Positions 11,810 through 23,506 of a stretch of DNA of 64,000 bases are shown here, piece after piece. The notes under the pieces are model-generated. The model ran no database searches. It was not told where the DNA came from and saw only the letters and a list, made by a program, of their open reading frames with translations. Source of the stretch: Haematobia irritans (taxonomy: Eukaryota > Arthropoda > Insecta > Diptera > Muscidae); NCBI RefSeq assembly GCF_050003625.1, contig NC_134397.1:279490070-279554069 (forward strand), read 5' to 3'. A program made the position numbers and the translations under genes. Position 1 is the stretch's first letter, and every line of letters starts with the position of its first letter.

Positions 11810-12053
11810 ATGCGCTTTACAGACTATCAGTTATTCCGGACGACAGTGCTCGTGCCGAACATATCCCATATATTGTGCACATTATAAGTTAAGTCCGAAG
11901 GCATAATCGATACTGCTGCATGTTTATGGGATCGATAACACATTTACCGATTATTTAGTCATCGCCGACATGTCGCATCGATCCGACACACTGTAAGATT
12001 CTTTACAAACACCGACATTCCGTCCGGAATAACTGATAGTCTGTAAAGCGCAT
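11810..12053. mobile_element. MITE, GCGCTTTACAGACTATCAGT family, full copy
   Basis: Inverted ends ATGCGCTTTACAGACTATCA and its mirror TGATAGTCTGTAAAGCGCAT lie 244 bp apart. The interior has TTAAGTCCGAAGGCATAATC and tttatgggatcgataacaca. The same consensus occurs in this window at 14456-14898, 25966-26105, 35354-35520, 46200-46270, 46575-46770, 47018-47258 and 48200-48477. It is non-coding. I cannot assign the superfamily because the target duplication is unclear. Confidence 0.75.
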
Positions 12054-12759
12054 AATGCGTCCTTGGGCAATTAATCTGCTATTCCTTTGATCCTTTGTAT
12101 ATTTTCAGAACAAACGAACAGAGTACCGGCCAAAGATTATCTGATTTCCCAAGATGTCTAAATTCTTCCCCTTTTTTTCTAATCGGCTCATGAGTTTAGG
12201 TTCATACATGTATGAGAGAGTTGGAAAAAATGGGTATGATGATACGAATCTAAAAAAGAAAAGAAAATGAAGAATTTTCAATTTGGTTAATAGGCCTGTT
12301 TCTGCACTCTTTTCATTCAACATTTATGCCAAAAGAAATTACTTCAAGTAAATTGTGTTTATTTTTATTTTGTTGAGTATTTATTGGTACCGTATCTTTA
12401 CAAATTACATTGCCATATAAGACATAATGACCAATATGGTTTATTTATAATTATATGACGATAAAAATGGCAATCTTAACGGCTAAACTGGAACTTAATG
12501 CCCACCCTAAGTCATTAAATCATTAAGATATGTCTATTATGCTCCCTGGTGTTCTTTCTACGTTAAGTTTTCTACAGTTTTTCTGAGAAAATAGGAATTT
12601 TTACTTTACAGTTTTAATTTTGGAAACACGCCCGTAGTAGCGGCCAATTCAAAATGTTTCACTCTTTTAACTTCTTTATTTGTCAATTGTTGTTTTGTTA
12701 TCTCTTTTTGTTCGTGTTTTTGTCTAAACGAAAAATTTTAGAGTCACAAATTATTATAC

Positions 12760-13362
12760 TGTTACGTTTTTATATTTAGGCGTTTTTAATTACCCGACAA
12801 TTAAAACACAGTTCTTTTAAATAACGACAATCTACAATTTATTTACTATGACTTCACACTTTACAATTCGTTCACACTGGAGTTATTCGTTTGACGCTTT
12901 AATTAAGACTGACTCGTTAGCAGCATGTGAGCGCTTTTATATATGACGGTGTGGCAATACGAGAACATTCTGGTAGCACTACAATATTCTGGCAACGCCA
13001 TAACATTCTTAGACAAGGCTAGAAGGATCTACGACCATTAAGTTATTCGTCTGGTGGCTGCCAAACACATACACACTCACATAGATATATGCTCGCATTA
13101 CTACAACAACAATGACAATAGACAATGAGATGAAATGAGAAAGCAAAATAACAAAGCAAAGGGGTTGTTATTCTATGAGAGAGTAAGAACTAACATTTCG
13201 GTAAGCAAACAAAAGAACATAAAAGAAATTCAGGAAAATACTAGAAAATGAGTAGAAAATTCCAAGAAGTGATAGCGAAATTTTATCGTTACAATTTGAA
13301 ATTTTAAATTAACGGAAACTAATTTAAATAAACTTATGTCTATAATTATCAAATTCGTCACA
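12760..13362 (+). mobile_element. LTR of an LTR retrotransposon, with a short internal stub
   Basis: A copy of a repeat starting TGTTACGTTTTTATATTTAG also occurs at 60088-60666 with more than 90% visible identity. This copy ends cgtcaca at 13362, so the ends are the TG...CA inverted pair typical of LTRs. About 10 bases later comes ttggtccccc-gaac (13371-13384), which looks like a primer-binding site. The internal sequence is lost within about 190 bases, where a mariner element is inserted. No gag or pol frame is visible. Confidence 0.55.
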
Positions 13363-13557
13363 ATACATTATTGGTCCCCCGAACACAGCTATTTAGACAC
13401 ATGATTGTTACGAATACAATTTTAAAGAGGAATTGGAGAAAATGTTGCAAAGAAACATTCCAACAAGCAAAATAGATAACGAACGTGTGTGAACCTAAAG
13501 TCGTGCACTTTTATCTATTCAAGAACAAGAGGCAATTTGGACATCTTGTTATAATTA

Positions 13558-14454
13558 AAGGGTGATTCTTTTGAGGTTAGGATTTTCATGCATTAGTATT
13601 TGACAGATCAAGTGGGATTTCAGACATGGTGTCAAAGAGAAAGATGCTCAGTATGCTTTGACATTTCATCATGAATAGACTTACTAACGAGCAACGCTTG
13701 CAAATCATTGAATTTTATTACCAAAATCAGTGGCAGAAAATCCGCTTTTTTATCGACAAATTTTGTTCAGCGATGAGGCTCATTTCTGGTTGAATGGCTA
13801 CGTAAATAAGCAAAATTGCCGCATTTGGAGTGAAGAGCAACCAGAAGACGTTCAAGAACTGCCCATGCATCCCGAAAAATGCACTGTTTGGTGTGGTTTG
13901 TACGCTGGTGGAATCATTGGACCGTATTTTTTCAAAGATGCTGTTGGACGCAACGTTACGGTGAATGGCGATCGCTATCGTTCGATGCTAACAAACTTTT
14001 TGTTGCCCAAAATGGAAGAACTGAACTTGGTTGACATGTGGTTTCAACAAGATGGCGCTAGGGAAAACTTCGGAGAACAATTCATCTCAAGAAATGGACC
14101 GGTAAGTTGGCCACCAAGATCATGCGATTTGACGCCTTTAGACTATTTTTTGTGGGGCTACGTCATGTCTAAAGTCTACAGAAATAGGCCAGCAACTATT
14201 CCAGCTTTGGAAGACAACATTTCCGAAGAAATTCGGGCTATTCCGGCCGAAATGCTCGAAAAAGTTGCCCAAAATTGGACTTTCCGAATGGACCACCTAA
14301 GACGCAGCCGCGGTCAACATTTAAATGAAATTATCTTCAAAAAGTAAATGTCATGGACCAATCTAACGTTTCAAATAAAGAACCGATGAGATTTTGCAAA
14401 TTTTATGCGTTTTTTTAAAAAAAAAAGTTATCAAGCTCTTAACAAATCACCCTT
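13558..14454 (+). mobile_element. Tc1/mariner element, internally deleted, TA target duplication
   Basis: The ends AAGGGTGATT (13558-13567) and AATCACCCTT (14445-14454) are exact inverse copies flanked by TA. The element encodes parts of a mariner-type transposase on the plus strand and is 897 bp, shorter than an autonomous copy because of deletions in the coding region. Its right end abuts a MITE copy of the GCGCTTTACAG family. Confidence 0.85.
13671..14347 (+). pseudogene. mariner-type transposase, deleted copy
   Basis: An N-terminal start MNRLTNEQRLQIIEFYYQNQ at 13671 leads after 20 codons straight into the catalytic region in another frame (open from 13730): FSDEAHFWLNGYVNKQNCRI, with the first catalytic Asp in SDEAHFW. 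Then follow TVWCGLYAGGIIGPYFF, MWFQQDGA (second Asp) and SCDLTPLDYFLWGYV (third Asp), ending near LRRSRGQHLNEIIF. The helix-turn-helix part is deleted, and the segment after QQDGA is shortened and altered (RENFGEQF). The 205 open codons are well short of about 350 for the family. It is not expected to be active. Confidence 0.85.
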
Positions 14455-14455
14455 T

Positions 14456-14898
14456 ACAATGTCTTACAAATTATCAGTTTTTCCGGAAGGAATGTCTGTG
14501 TTTGTAAAGAATCTTACAATGTGTCCAATAGATACGACAATTCGTTGATGACTAAAAAATCGGTAAATGTGTTATCGATCCCATAAACATGCAGCAGTAT
14601 CGATTATGCCTTCGGACTTAACGCATATTGTGCACAATATATGGGATATGTTCCGGATAAACTTATACTATGCACTTATAATTCTGGACGGAATGTCGGT
14701 GTTTGTAATGAATCTTACAATGTGTCGGATCGATACGACTTGTCGGGGATGACTTAAAAATCAGTAAATGTGTTATCGATCCCATAAACATGCAGCAGTG
14801 ATTATGCCTTCGGACTTAACTTATAATGTGCACAATATATGGGATATGTTCGACACGAGCACTGTCGTCCGGAATAACTGATAGTCTGTAAAGCGCAT
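14456..14898. mobile_element. two partial, head-to-tail copies of the GCGCTTTACAG MITE family
   Basis: The sequence runs through most of one copy (attatcagtttttccggaag ... gggatatgttccggataaac), then a second copy starting at about 14686 (ggacggaatgtcggtgtttg) that ends TGATAGTCTGTAAAGCGCAT at 14898. Both carry the family's aaacatgcagcagt and cttcggacttaac words. Confidence 0.65.
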
Positions 14899-15304
14899 CA
14901 CATTTTTTGTTTTTGTAATTGATTAACAAAATGGTGTCCACTACAAACATAGTTGATATTGACATATTTCGAGGTACATTTAAAAATCTTTTACAATTTA
15001 ACTGAATCCACTACCAAGTTTTTGCATCTCTGCTATATCTGTCAATAAGAAGACGTGGGTTATTTGCAATCGGAGATTATGGTGCATCAAATAAATTTTA
15101 TAGGAATCGTACATCAGCTACGAAATATGTACTGTTTAGGAACTTATATTTTTTTTACTGAATTTGGTTTTTAACAATACAATATGGTTTTCGAACCCAC
15201 AAGGCACTGGTAAGTGAAAAATACACTTTTCCGAATATGAAATTAGGAAAGGGGACCTTATCGGCGAGGACAATTTCTTAAATTTACGTTTGTTGTTGAA
15301 ACTT

Positions 15305-15670
15305 TTAATGTAATTTCATCCGTTTTGTTCTATGCTGTGGTACTTTCAACTGGTGTCTAGATCTAGGAACTCTGCGACAAGGGTGGTGCGTGTCCAGAGT
15401 GATCTGGTGTCTTGTGGTGAGTCGCGTAGGTTTAGCTGGGCAAGCGAAAAGGTGACGACTGTCATGTGGCCCTTGGTTACAGATGGGACACACGTCAGCT
15501 ACGCTGCTATCAATCACTGACAGGTTGGAATTGAGGCCGATGCACTTGTCTGATCTTAATTGGGCTAAAACCACCCTGATCTGCTGTGGGAGGTCTCTTT
15601 CCTCCGGTGCAATGGGTGGTGGTCGGACTCTGAGAACAAGATTAACCTTGTAGCTTCTCAATGCTTCAGC
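15305..15670 (-). mobile_element. non-LTR retrotransposon fragment (3' end of ORF2)
   Basis: The frame on the minus strand reads NLVLRVRPPPIAPEERDLPQ, LAQLRSDKCIGLNSNLSVID and DVCPICNQGPHDSRHLFACP, then frays. The CxxC...H...C block following the RNase H/linker region is characteristic of the C-terminus of LOA/Jockey/R1-type elements with a terminal Cys-His motif. It is a short, decayed 3' fragment without an upstream RT. Confidence 0.65.
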
Positions 15671-17201
15671 TACAGTATCCTCATGAATCCTGTTCAGACC
15701 TGTCTGATATGCTGTCTGATGAAGTTTTAAGTTTGTTTATTTATAGTTTTACATACAAACGATTACAATCTCATAAATACAGTATGTGATTCAAGATGAT
15801 TAAACAAAATATTTCGTACATCATAAAACGAAATAAGGATTAACAACTTTAATTTAGATCTAGAGGCACTCTCGGGATGCTCGACAAACTATCGGTTGAA
15901 GTATCCAGCGCATCTCAGACTGAAATCCCGTCATACCTCGTAGCGGGGTTCGAGAAGGCTCTCAGTGTTGTCCACAATTTACCTGTTCCTGTGCCTAGGT
16001 TACATTGCTTAAGGTGCTCTAACCATGTGTTCCGCTTGTGCTCTAATCTCTAGATTCAATCATTCTTGCTAATCTCTAGATTCAACTCCCTGATTCTAGG
16101 CTCAGCAGGGTTAGCGTTCATCACGCTCGTCTGCGAGTCCCGCCGCTTCGGCTGGGAAGTTGGGCCTCACTTGCTACAAAAAGGAGATTCCTTGTCATTG
16201 AACTAAACATGAAATTGGGCTAAAGGATAAGTTTCACACCTGTGTTTCCACTATAGACTGAATAGCATAAGTGGCTGCCACTTTACGTAACATAATGCAA
16301 GTGCGTTGTTTATCACCTTAAATTCCTTGTCTGAAGGCAGACGTTAAGTCCAAACTTGTAAACAACTATTTAGTTTTCTTATGTAATTTTCGATCTACCA
16401 TTTAAGATTAGTTTTTTTGTGGATAAACTAATTATAAATATAACGTTTTGGTTTTACATTTCAGTGTACACAAAATGTCAAAACATATTTGAAATCATAT
16501 CACATTTTGGATGATTACTTACGCTGGGAGTTTTGGTGAGTACCAATCATTTGGGCCTTTTGAACTTGGTGCAGTAACAGTCTTAAATGTTAATACGATT
16601 AGTGATAAGATATTAATATCGCTTATATTTGGTTTTTGTTTCATATTTTATTTTATTACATATTGTTTTATTTTTTTATATATTTGTTTTCACTTACCCC
16701 TATTTTCTTAGACATAGCAACAAAATACTCCGAGTCAACCTTATTATTATATGTGCAACATTTATCATGGATCCAGTTTATTTCACACACTGCAAAATAC
16801 TAAAAATTATGAAAATACCCTTTGAATGAAAACTCAGAGGGAAAGAAGCCCCGCAATCTAAACAAAATCTTGAAATAACCTAAAAGCACCCAATATCGCG
16901 ACACTCTTGATATACCTTATTAAGAGAAGTTGAAGTTTTTCGAGTTAACAAAGTATAATGATGTTTAGAAAAATTATTCATTTTGTCCCTTATTATTATT
17001 TTTTCTTTGAAATTAAAGGTGACAAAGGACGTTGAAAATATATAAATAAAGTTTATTTTTACCAGTGTTTGTTGTTTTTATTTATTTTTAATTAGATTGT
17101 TTTATTTAATGACTTCCTTTTATTTTTTTATATTATGTTTACAAAATGTTTGTTTTACTAATGTCTTATATTTCAAAAATTCTTCTGTTTTTGCACAACA
17201 G
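15671..17201. other. spacer with unclassified repeats
   Basis: I see no supported gene. The 15843-16200 part is less AT-rich and has clustered C/G words (cgctcgtctgcgagtcccgc), and may be a decayed repeat. From 16380 on it is AT-rich. A good-looking acceptor (16464) and donor (16545) do not give an open frame in the common phase. Confidence 0.4.
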
Positions 17202-17958
17202 CAACTTCTGATGATGTAATACTTCTCAAACAAATACCACCAACCAAAGTTCGCGGTCGGCCAAGAAAGGTGGTGGATGGTACTACTGCAAAGGTCGTTC
17301 CAAAATTGATAAACAAAATTATGGAGTCTATAAAAAATAACCCAGGACAACCAATTCTATATGCTTCAACAACTAAAGGCACAATGAAATTGGTTGTGGA
17401 CGGCCATCATTTCCGTTACATTTTTAGGAAAGGTACATATTCTATATTTCAATGTTGCTACAAAGAGAACAAAGAAGAATGTTCCGTTCGTGTAGTAACC
17501 GACCAAAAGCTTGTTTATCCCTTGGATGGTGAGCACGTACATTTCATTCAAGCTACGGACAAAAGCGGTAAAATATTTGACGTTTTAATCAAATATCTGT
17601 TACTAATAAACTATTAACTATTATAGTCACTGCGGTAAAATTTACACCTGGCCAAGAATCTGATGCAGAACAAGTGGAGTCAGCTGTTGCTCAAGTTCAA
17701 CATTCCACTGAACAAGAAAATATAGTAGTGGACGATGCAGGTCCCGTTTTCGAAGATAATGTTGTACCCCTTCCGAAGGATTTGGATGTCAAGTTGGAAA
17801 AAGGAATTGCTCAAGATCAACTGGAATTTACCTCTGAAACACCGCCCAAAATAAATACTCCTATAGAAACAGTAACTGCTGCTTCAGAAGATGCAAACGT
17901 ATTTAGGGAGAAGATTAAAAAACGTTTACAGAAAGCCTTACTTGGAAAAAAGAAATGA
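17202..17958 (+). CDS. mod(mdg4): mod(mdg4) plus-strand 3' unit, AT-hook plus FLYWCH (2 exons)
   Basis: The exons are 17202-17567 and 17627-17958. The acceptor tctgtttttgcacaacag is followed by CA, which completes an Ala codon in the common phase. Exon one encodes TKVRGRPRKVV (an AT-hook-like GRPRK core), then a FLYWCH finger: KLVVDGHHFRYIFRKG, FQCCYKENKEECSVRVVTD and DGEHVHF. WxC is QCC here, and the ligand pair is HVH. Exon one ends in phase 1, and exon two (acceptor aactattatag) adds an acidic tail ending KKRLQKALLGKKK. Without splicing the frame stops 16 codons later. The total C-terminus is about 232 residues, the longest in the locus. It lies opposite in strand to the common exons, so it can only be joined by trans-splicing. 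Confidence 0.8.
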
Positions 17959-18158
17959 ACATTTTATATCTAAATTTTAAATTTCTTCTTCACCAATATA
18001 TAGATTTAAGTATAATTTTTAATTTCATATCGATTTATTGACAATAAACAGTAATATATCATACAACTTGAAATCTAACTAAGTAATACATTCATGGATA
18101 CATTTTCATTTTTAATATATGTATTCTTATTTTCATCCATTTTCTTTAATATTTTCAG

Positions 18159-18746
18159 TTATGCAACACATTCGCAATTGCGGAGAGCAGCTTTTTATTA
18201 TAAGCAGAAAGGTAAATATTATGCGCTGGAATTATCCATAATTTTTTCTGTTACATATTCTTTGTTAACGACTGCGACATTTTAAAATCTTAAAAATCCA
18301 GTTTTTAAGAAATTAACAGAGACTTAGATATTTAAAACATAACTTAATGTTGCATTAACATGGCGTAGTAATTGCTATAAATATTGATATCTTTGTTCAA
18401 GGGCGGAACATTATTAGCTATCAACGATTTTATTTACCGGTCAAACTTAAAGCGATTTGGTCCTAAAAATGACAAGGTTTACTGGGAGTGTATCCACAAT
18501 CGTTCCAAGAAGTGTAGAAGTAGACTTAAGACCATAGGAGATGATTTATATGTAACGAATGGTATGTAAATGAGTATTATTTGCTATATGTGTAAAATAT
18601 AGTTTTTGTTTTTAATTTCAGATATGCACAATCACGCTGGAGACCATCAACGTATAGAATTAGCAAGTAAAAATGGTATTCTAATACGAAAGAAATTTAG
18701 TGCTATAGGCTTACCAGTTACTTGTAATAAACCTATTTATCAATGA
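18159..18746 (+). CDS. mod(mdg4): mod(mdg4) plus-strand 3' unit, FLYWCH split over 3 exons
   Basis: The exons are 18159-18211, 18402-18561 and 18622-18746. Acceptor one (tttaatattttcag) joins in phase 1 and encodes VMQHIRNCGEQLFIISRK, ending in phase 0. Exon two reads GGTLLAINDFIYRS, then KVYWECIHNRSKKCRSRLKT, ending in phase 1 at GTATGT. Exon three (acceptor tttaatttcag) supplies DMHNHAGDHQRIELASK and a stop. Phases match at both junctions and the spliced product is a full finger (WEC, KC, HNH), about 112 residues. The exons are too short to show as ATG-started frames. Confidence 0.8.
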
Positions 18747-18958
18747 AGAGTATATTAGTCATTTTTTTACACTATTTTACCCTTGGTGTGCCTATATTAA
18801 CAATTCACAGTTACTAGAAATACGGGGGTTTTTATCTCAAATATTATCCAATGAATTCCATACATAGAATAGTGCAGATAATGTTTCGCATACATCACCA
18901 TTAAATAAATAACTGAATAACCACCGCAATGTGGCACAATTATTACTTTCGACATCGA

Positions 18959-19300
18959 TTAGGTTAGGTTAGGTGGCAGCCCGATGTATCAGGCTTACTT
19001 AGACTATTCAGTCCATTGTGATACCACATTGGTGAACTTCTCTCTTATCACTGAGTGCTGCCCGATTCCATGTTAAGCTCAATGACAAGGGACCTCCTTT
19101 TTATAGCCGAGTCCGAACGCCGTTCCACATTGCAGTGAAACCACTTAGAGAAGCTTTGAAACCCTCAGAAATGTCATCAGCATTATTGAGGTGGGATAAT
19201 CCACCGCTGAAAAACTTTTTGGTGTTCGGTCGAAGCAGGAATCGAACCCACGACCTTGTGTATGCAAGGCGGGCATGCTAACCATTGCACCACGGTGGCT
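18959..19300 (-). mobile_element. tRNA-derived SINE
   Basis: Read on the minus strand, it begins agccaccgtggtgcaatggt with an A-box-like TGGTGCAATGGTTAGCATG (about 19270-19292) and a B box GGTTCGATTCC (19239-19249). A roughly 250-base tRNA-unrelated body follows, with a tail of taacctaacctaa repeats at 18959-18975. This is the structure of a pol III SINE, head at the right. Only a CGAT word is shared by the two flanks, so no clear target duplication is seen. Confidence 0.75.
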
Positions 19301-20000
19301 CGATAACTCTTGTTCGAAATTTCTTTTTCAGTAATATTTTGATTGGTTAAATTTTACATTTTTCAGCTGCCCCACATTAACTCCGTACCGGCCTCAAAGG
19401 AAACAAATCTTCTTTACAATTTTTAAAAATATTTAAAGTAATAAGTAAACTTTTGACGAACAAAGTCGAAGAAACTAGGAAACAAAGTTAATGCTACGTG
19501 TCAGTAGCAAATTAAGTTTCTGAAAATGTGGGTCTGTAGATTGAGTCGGGAAAATTCATATCTACACTCAAAGAAAAAAGTCTGCTAAAAACAGCAGTCG
19601 ATGTCTGCTGCTATACTTTTTTTACTTCTGGGTCTAACTTATAAAATGTTTATGTTATAAATTTTCCCCAAAACGTATTTAAGAATCAAAGTAGTTTTTG
19701 GTATGTTTTTGCACTGTAATATACTTACAAGCTCCCAAAAGCGATCAGCAAACATTTCGTTTATGCCTCAATTTGATAAAAATTCAGATTTTTTTGACAA
19801 AAAATATAGATATTCATAACATTTCTTTAAAAAAAAAAATTAGTTAAATAAATAAAAATATATATATATTGATAGGGTGCCGGCTAGCAAAGATCATATG
19901 CCCCCATCCATCTCTGACTAAACTAATCTATGACAAAAACATTAGAATAAAAATAAAAGTAATTCAGAAAAACTAAAAAAAGCAAGAAAACTATATCACT
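19301..20000. other. gene-free spacer
   Basis: This is AT-rich sequence without a supported gene. A (TA)n-rich run is present at about 19855-19870. Confidence 0.4.
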
Positions 20001-21060
20001 TAAAACTGGTTTCTGTCACACACATTATGGATCCGAAGTGAAACCCGAATCTTTGGGAGCATATCAGCTCTGGAGCAGTCCAATACTTCAGTCAGTTCTT
20101 GAGGAAGCACATTCAGCGAGAATATGTCTGACTGTAAGAGGGGTAAAACAAAATTGACACATGACAGGGTCAGTGCCGTCATAATAATGCCGAGTGTTAA
20201 AAATACTTGTTAACTCCAAGTCGGGAAAGAAAAATACACTCGGGCGTGCTGAAAAATTCCACTGTGACTAGGTATTCTAGCTCTTATTACAGGCTCAAAT
20301 GTATCATCGGAATTACGTCTAACCACTGAATAAGAAGTGCGAATCCCGTCGAACGAACCGTCTGTAAATAAGACGTTATCAGGTCGAAGCGCGCCAATCC
20401 TCTCCAGAAAAAGTGATTTGAAGCAGACAGAATTCGTGTCATTCTTCCTATAAGTCGACAGACCGTAGTCAAATTTAAAATTCCCCGTCTGGGGCCTTGT
20501 ACGATATGGTCTATTAGGTATCCTTATACTGTATGCATTCAAAAGTTCCAACATTTTGTCAATGGAGGTAGGCCTGCCATGGGTGTCAAGCTTAATATGA
20601 CGCCAAAAAATATTATGCAGTCCGTCAGAGGGCAATGTTATGGATCTAGAGGCCAGATTCACAGAGTTCCTCTCCAAAAGGGAGAAAAAAAATCTGCGAA
20701 TCTGCCCTCAATCCTCAGAGCCTCCACCGGTGTAGCACGAAGAAGTCCGGTTGCAGTACGAAAACAGTCGTTAAGAGACGTATTCAGAGCAAACATATTT
20801 GACTCCGATGTCCAGCCATAAATCGTTTTCACGTGAGAGGGTATACCCGAGGTCAATGCCCTACAAATGTTGACGGCTGTATCCACATGGGGTCCCTTGG
20901 ATCTGGGACAAATCAATTTAATCAGATTATTAATCTCTGTATGTCTATTCCTCAGCCTTTTGACATTCCTATCCCATAAAAGATTCCTAGAGAAGGTCAA
21001 TCCAAGTATTCTTAACTCGTCCTCAACCGGTGCGTCAGAGTCCCCCAGATATTCATAAAA
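20000..21060 (-). mobile_element. truncated non-LTR retrotransposon (RT thumb and RNase H)
   Basis: On the minus strand a frame from 21000 (MTFSRNLLWDRNVKRLRNRH, IKTIYGWTSESNM-like thumb segment, RTATGLLRATPVEALRIEGR) runs to about 20660. It then shifts frame near 20680 into ERNSVNLASRSITLPSDGLH and PDNVLFTDGSFDGIRTSYSV, where TDGS is the first catalytic Asp motif of an RNase H domain. ORFs with RT followed by RNase H are typical of I/LOA/R1-like elements. The 5' part is missing and the copy has a frameshift, so it is dead. Confidence 0.7.
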
Positions 21061-21103
21061 TATTGTTTTACTTGTGTTACGATGATGTGTTTTTATGAAA
21101 AGC

Positions 21104-21384
21104 TTAATGGGTATGATATGGATGGGTTATTCGATATCTGATGTCATCACCAATTTGTTTTGTGCACGCTCTTGCCTTGCATAAATATTTCACATACATA
21201 GAGCACCTCCAGCTAGAGACGTAGGCTGATTTATTTTTTGGTTTTGTATCGCAAACGAATGTAAAGTTCTCGATCATTAGCAGTGGGCGCGATTTTTTGG
21301 ATAAACCAAATTTTGCACATAATTGAAAATTCGCCGATATCATATCCGGAGAATGGCAGTTAAATGCCTTGGGATGAATTTTGG
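21104..21384 (-). CDS. mod(mdg4): mod(mdg4) alternative 3' exon, FLYWCH
   Basis: The acceptor tttgtatttttcag is followed by CC in phase 1 (Ala). The C-terminus of about 93 residues has a 35-residue lead, then GLSKKSRPLLMIENFTFVCD, SSWRCSMYVKYLCKARACT and ITHPYHTH followed directly by a stop. Zinc ligands are intact; Tyr of the YW pair is Ser. The central block is close to the unit at 23856 (WRCSRYVKYGCRATVVT) and the plus-strand unit at 29360. Confidence 0.86.
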
Positions 21385-22794
21385 CTGAAAAATACAAAAA
21401 GAATACATTTTTTAATAGAAGAATTTAATTTACATACTATGCTAGATAGTCAAAATTTAACATGTAGGAATACTGTCACTCACGGTTTTTCTCAAGAATA
21501 TTTTTTTATTCGTTCAAGTTATATACACTAAGAATACATATATAATAAAACTTATAAAATATTCATAGATTAAACATTATAAGGATAAAATTAGGTTTGA
21601 TACTGGGAGCTTATCTATGTTATGATTAGTTTTCATTGTTTTCCACGCACATATAAACAAGCAATACGAAATTAACAAATAAGGACTAAATACAAATTAG
21701 CTTTAAAATTTTAAACTTGCACAACATACATAAGACATTATAATGCTATCAAAATAAATGTGTACATATTTATTTTATTACTTCAATAAAATACAAAGGC
21801 CGTGTGGCCTACATGGCCACTGCGAAATCTTCCCCTTTAACTAGAATAGTGTTTTTGATCTCATCTTGGTTGAAATTCTGTACAATTTATAAACAATAGT
21901 TAACATTTTTTTGAAAATTGACATGAAATTAGTGACTTTCCAAATCATAAATTTTTCATACAAAATAGTGTCGGAAGGCATTTTAGGTTTCATTGCTCTT
22001 ATTTTAGTTTCATGTGAGACGAACATATATTTTGTATTGTTACGCACAATTGACATGTCATCCTAATTTTCATACAAAAGTTTTATTAAATTGTTTTAAT
22101 CTTGACCCGTAATAAATATAGTGGCAACCAACATTTTGGTAATAGGTTTTTGTTTACTATCGCAAATTGGACAAAAATATTCAGTATGTATATACATATG
22201 AATAAAATTATAAAAAAAAATAAATAGAAATTGGGCTCATTTTGTTCCATACAATACTTTGAGATGATGTTTGCCTTAAAGCATGGGGGAAGATAACGCT
22301 TGCCTTTGAATAAATGAAAGCAATGATAAATATTTCTGTATGAAAGAGCGTTTAGGATCAAATTTGCTTGCTTATTATAAAGTCAATAAAAATATTTATA
22401 CGCCATATATAATTTACGTTTAATTTAAATGTGTGAAACAAGGTTCTTTATAGAATTAATTTGATTCACTAAACGTACGTAAAAAACTATGAAACAATAT
22501 TATTTTGCTGCGATATAAAATTCGTGTAGTGAGTGAATTTGACTTTAGATGAGTCTGAAATGGAAAGCTTTTGTCATGTAAATATGCTTTTAACGTATTT
22601 AAAAACTACGAAGTCACCAAATAAATTAGTCTGGCATGGAATATGCATGTTCGCCTACTCAAAATATTGTAAAAGATATTTCAAAATTGGAAGAATGCAA
22701 ATTCGGTATGCAGAAATATGCATACTGTTTTACTGGGTATATATTCTGCAGGAGAAGTACACGAAGAGACCTATTATTGAATTAGTCCTTATAG
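21385..22794. other. gene-free AT-rich spacer
   Basis: No supported gene, repeat or RNA was recognised. It is probably 3' UTR of the neighbouring exon (22795 stop) followed by intronic sequence. Confidence 0.4.
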
Positions 22795-23276
22795 TTAGGA
22801 TGGTGACTGGCCACTCGAAGAAGTATTTGTTCCACTACGTACGAATGTAGACATGGCCGCTATAGTTGTCGATGTTGGCACCGTTTCCGTCTTTACGTCT
22901 TTCATATTTGCCGCATAATGTAAAAGTATTGGAGTGGGAGGTGATGTCATGCCTCCCGGAAAAGGAGGAAACTTCATATCGACCTGATTGAAACAACTAA
23001 GACTTTTTGATGAACAGTACAATTGGCATGAGGGTAAAATGTCTTTATGTCGTCGTTTAATATGACTCAAAAAATTTCCGGTAGATTTGGTGGTACCCGA
23101 AATTATTCCAGAGCAGGTTGTACATGTCGCCTGAATGCCACCCGGAGTTTTCGGATGAGGTTGTATGTTATTGTAAAATTTTCCATCCAAAATTTTTGGT
23201 AGATTTTGTGGCTTGCGGAATTCTTCACTACTACCGGCAGCTGATGTATTTGACTGGCTCGATTTGGGTGGTTTGG
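22795..23276 (-). CDS. mod(mdg4): mod(mdg4) alternative 3' exon with a BED-type zinc finger
   Basis: The acceptor ttgttgttattccag is followed by CC in phase 1 (Ala), the same junction rule as the FLYWCH units. The peptide has no FLYWCH. It reads KILDGKFYNNIQPHPKTPGG, ATCTTCSGIISGTTKSTGNF and LSHIKRRHKD: CxxC, then H-x4-H, the pattern of a BED finger (aromatic-containing DNA-binding finger known from BEAF, DREF and hAT transposases). A Pro/Ser/Thr-rich tail of about 90 residues follows. The C-terminus is about 160 residues. Confidence 0.8.
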
Positions 23277-23506
23277 CTGGAATAACAACAAGCAAAATTC
23301 AAAAATTTATGTTAGTATAGAATTATAAAACATTACAATAGAAATGTTGATAACAAAATTCTTTTTGTGTTATGTTAATAGTTTTTATTCGTTGTATGTT
23401 TTCTTTGTTTTTATTTTTTTATTCTTTGTACATTCACTAGAACAGTATTAAACCTTAAAATAAAACGAAATTGCACAGTTGAACGATGCATTTCCAAGTT
23501 AATGAT

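Noticed and set aside
16465..16545. Good acceptor (tttacatttcag) and donor (GTGAGTACC) enclosing an 81-base exon on the plus strand
   Set aside because: In the common phase it stops after 16 codons; the only open frame does not fit the phase rule and joins the next acceptor with a stop codon. No domain.
19230..19300. tRNA-like sequence with A and B boxes
   Set aside because: It is the head of a SINE (long non-tRNA body and repeat tail follow), not a functional tRNA gene; no clean cloverleaf acceptor stem.
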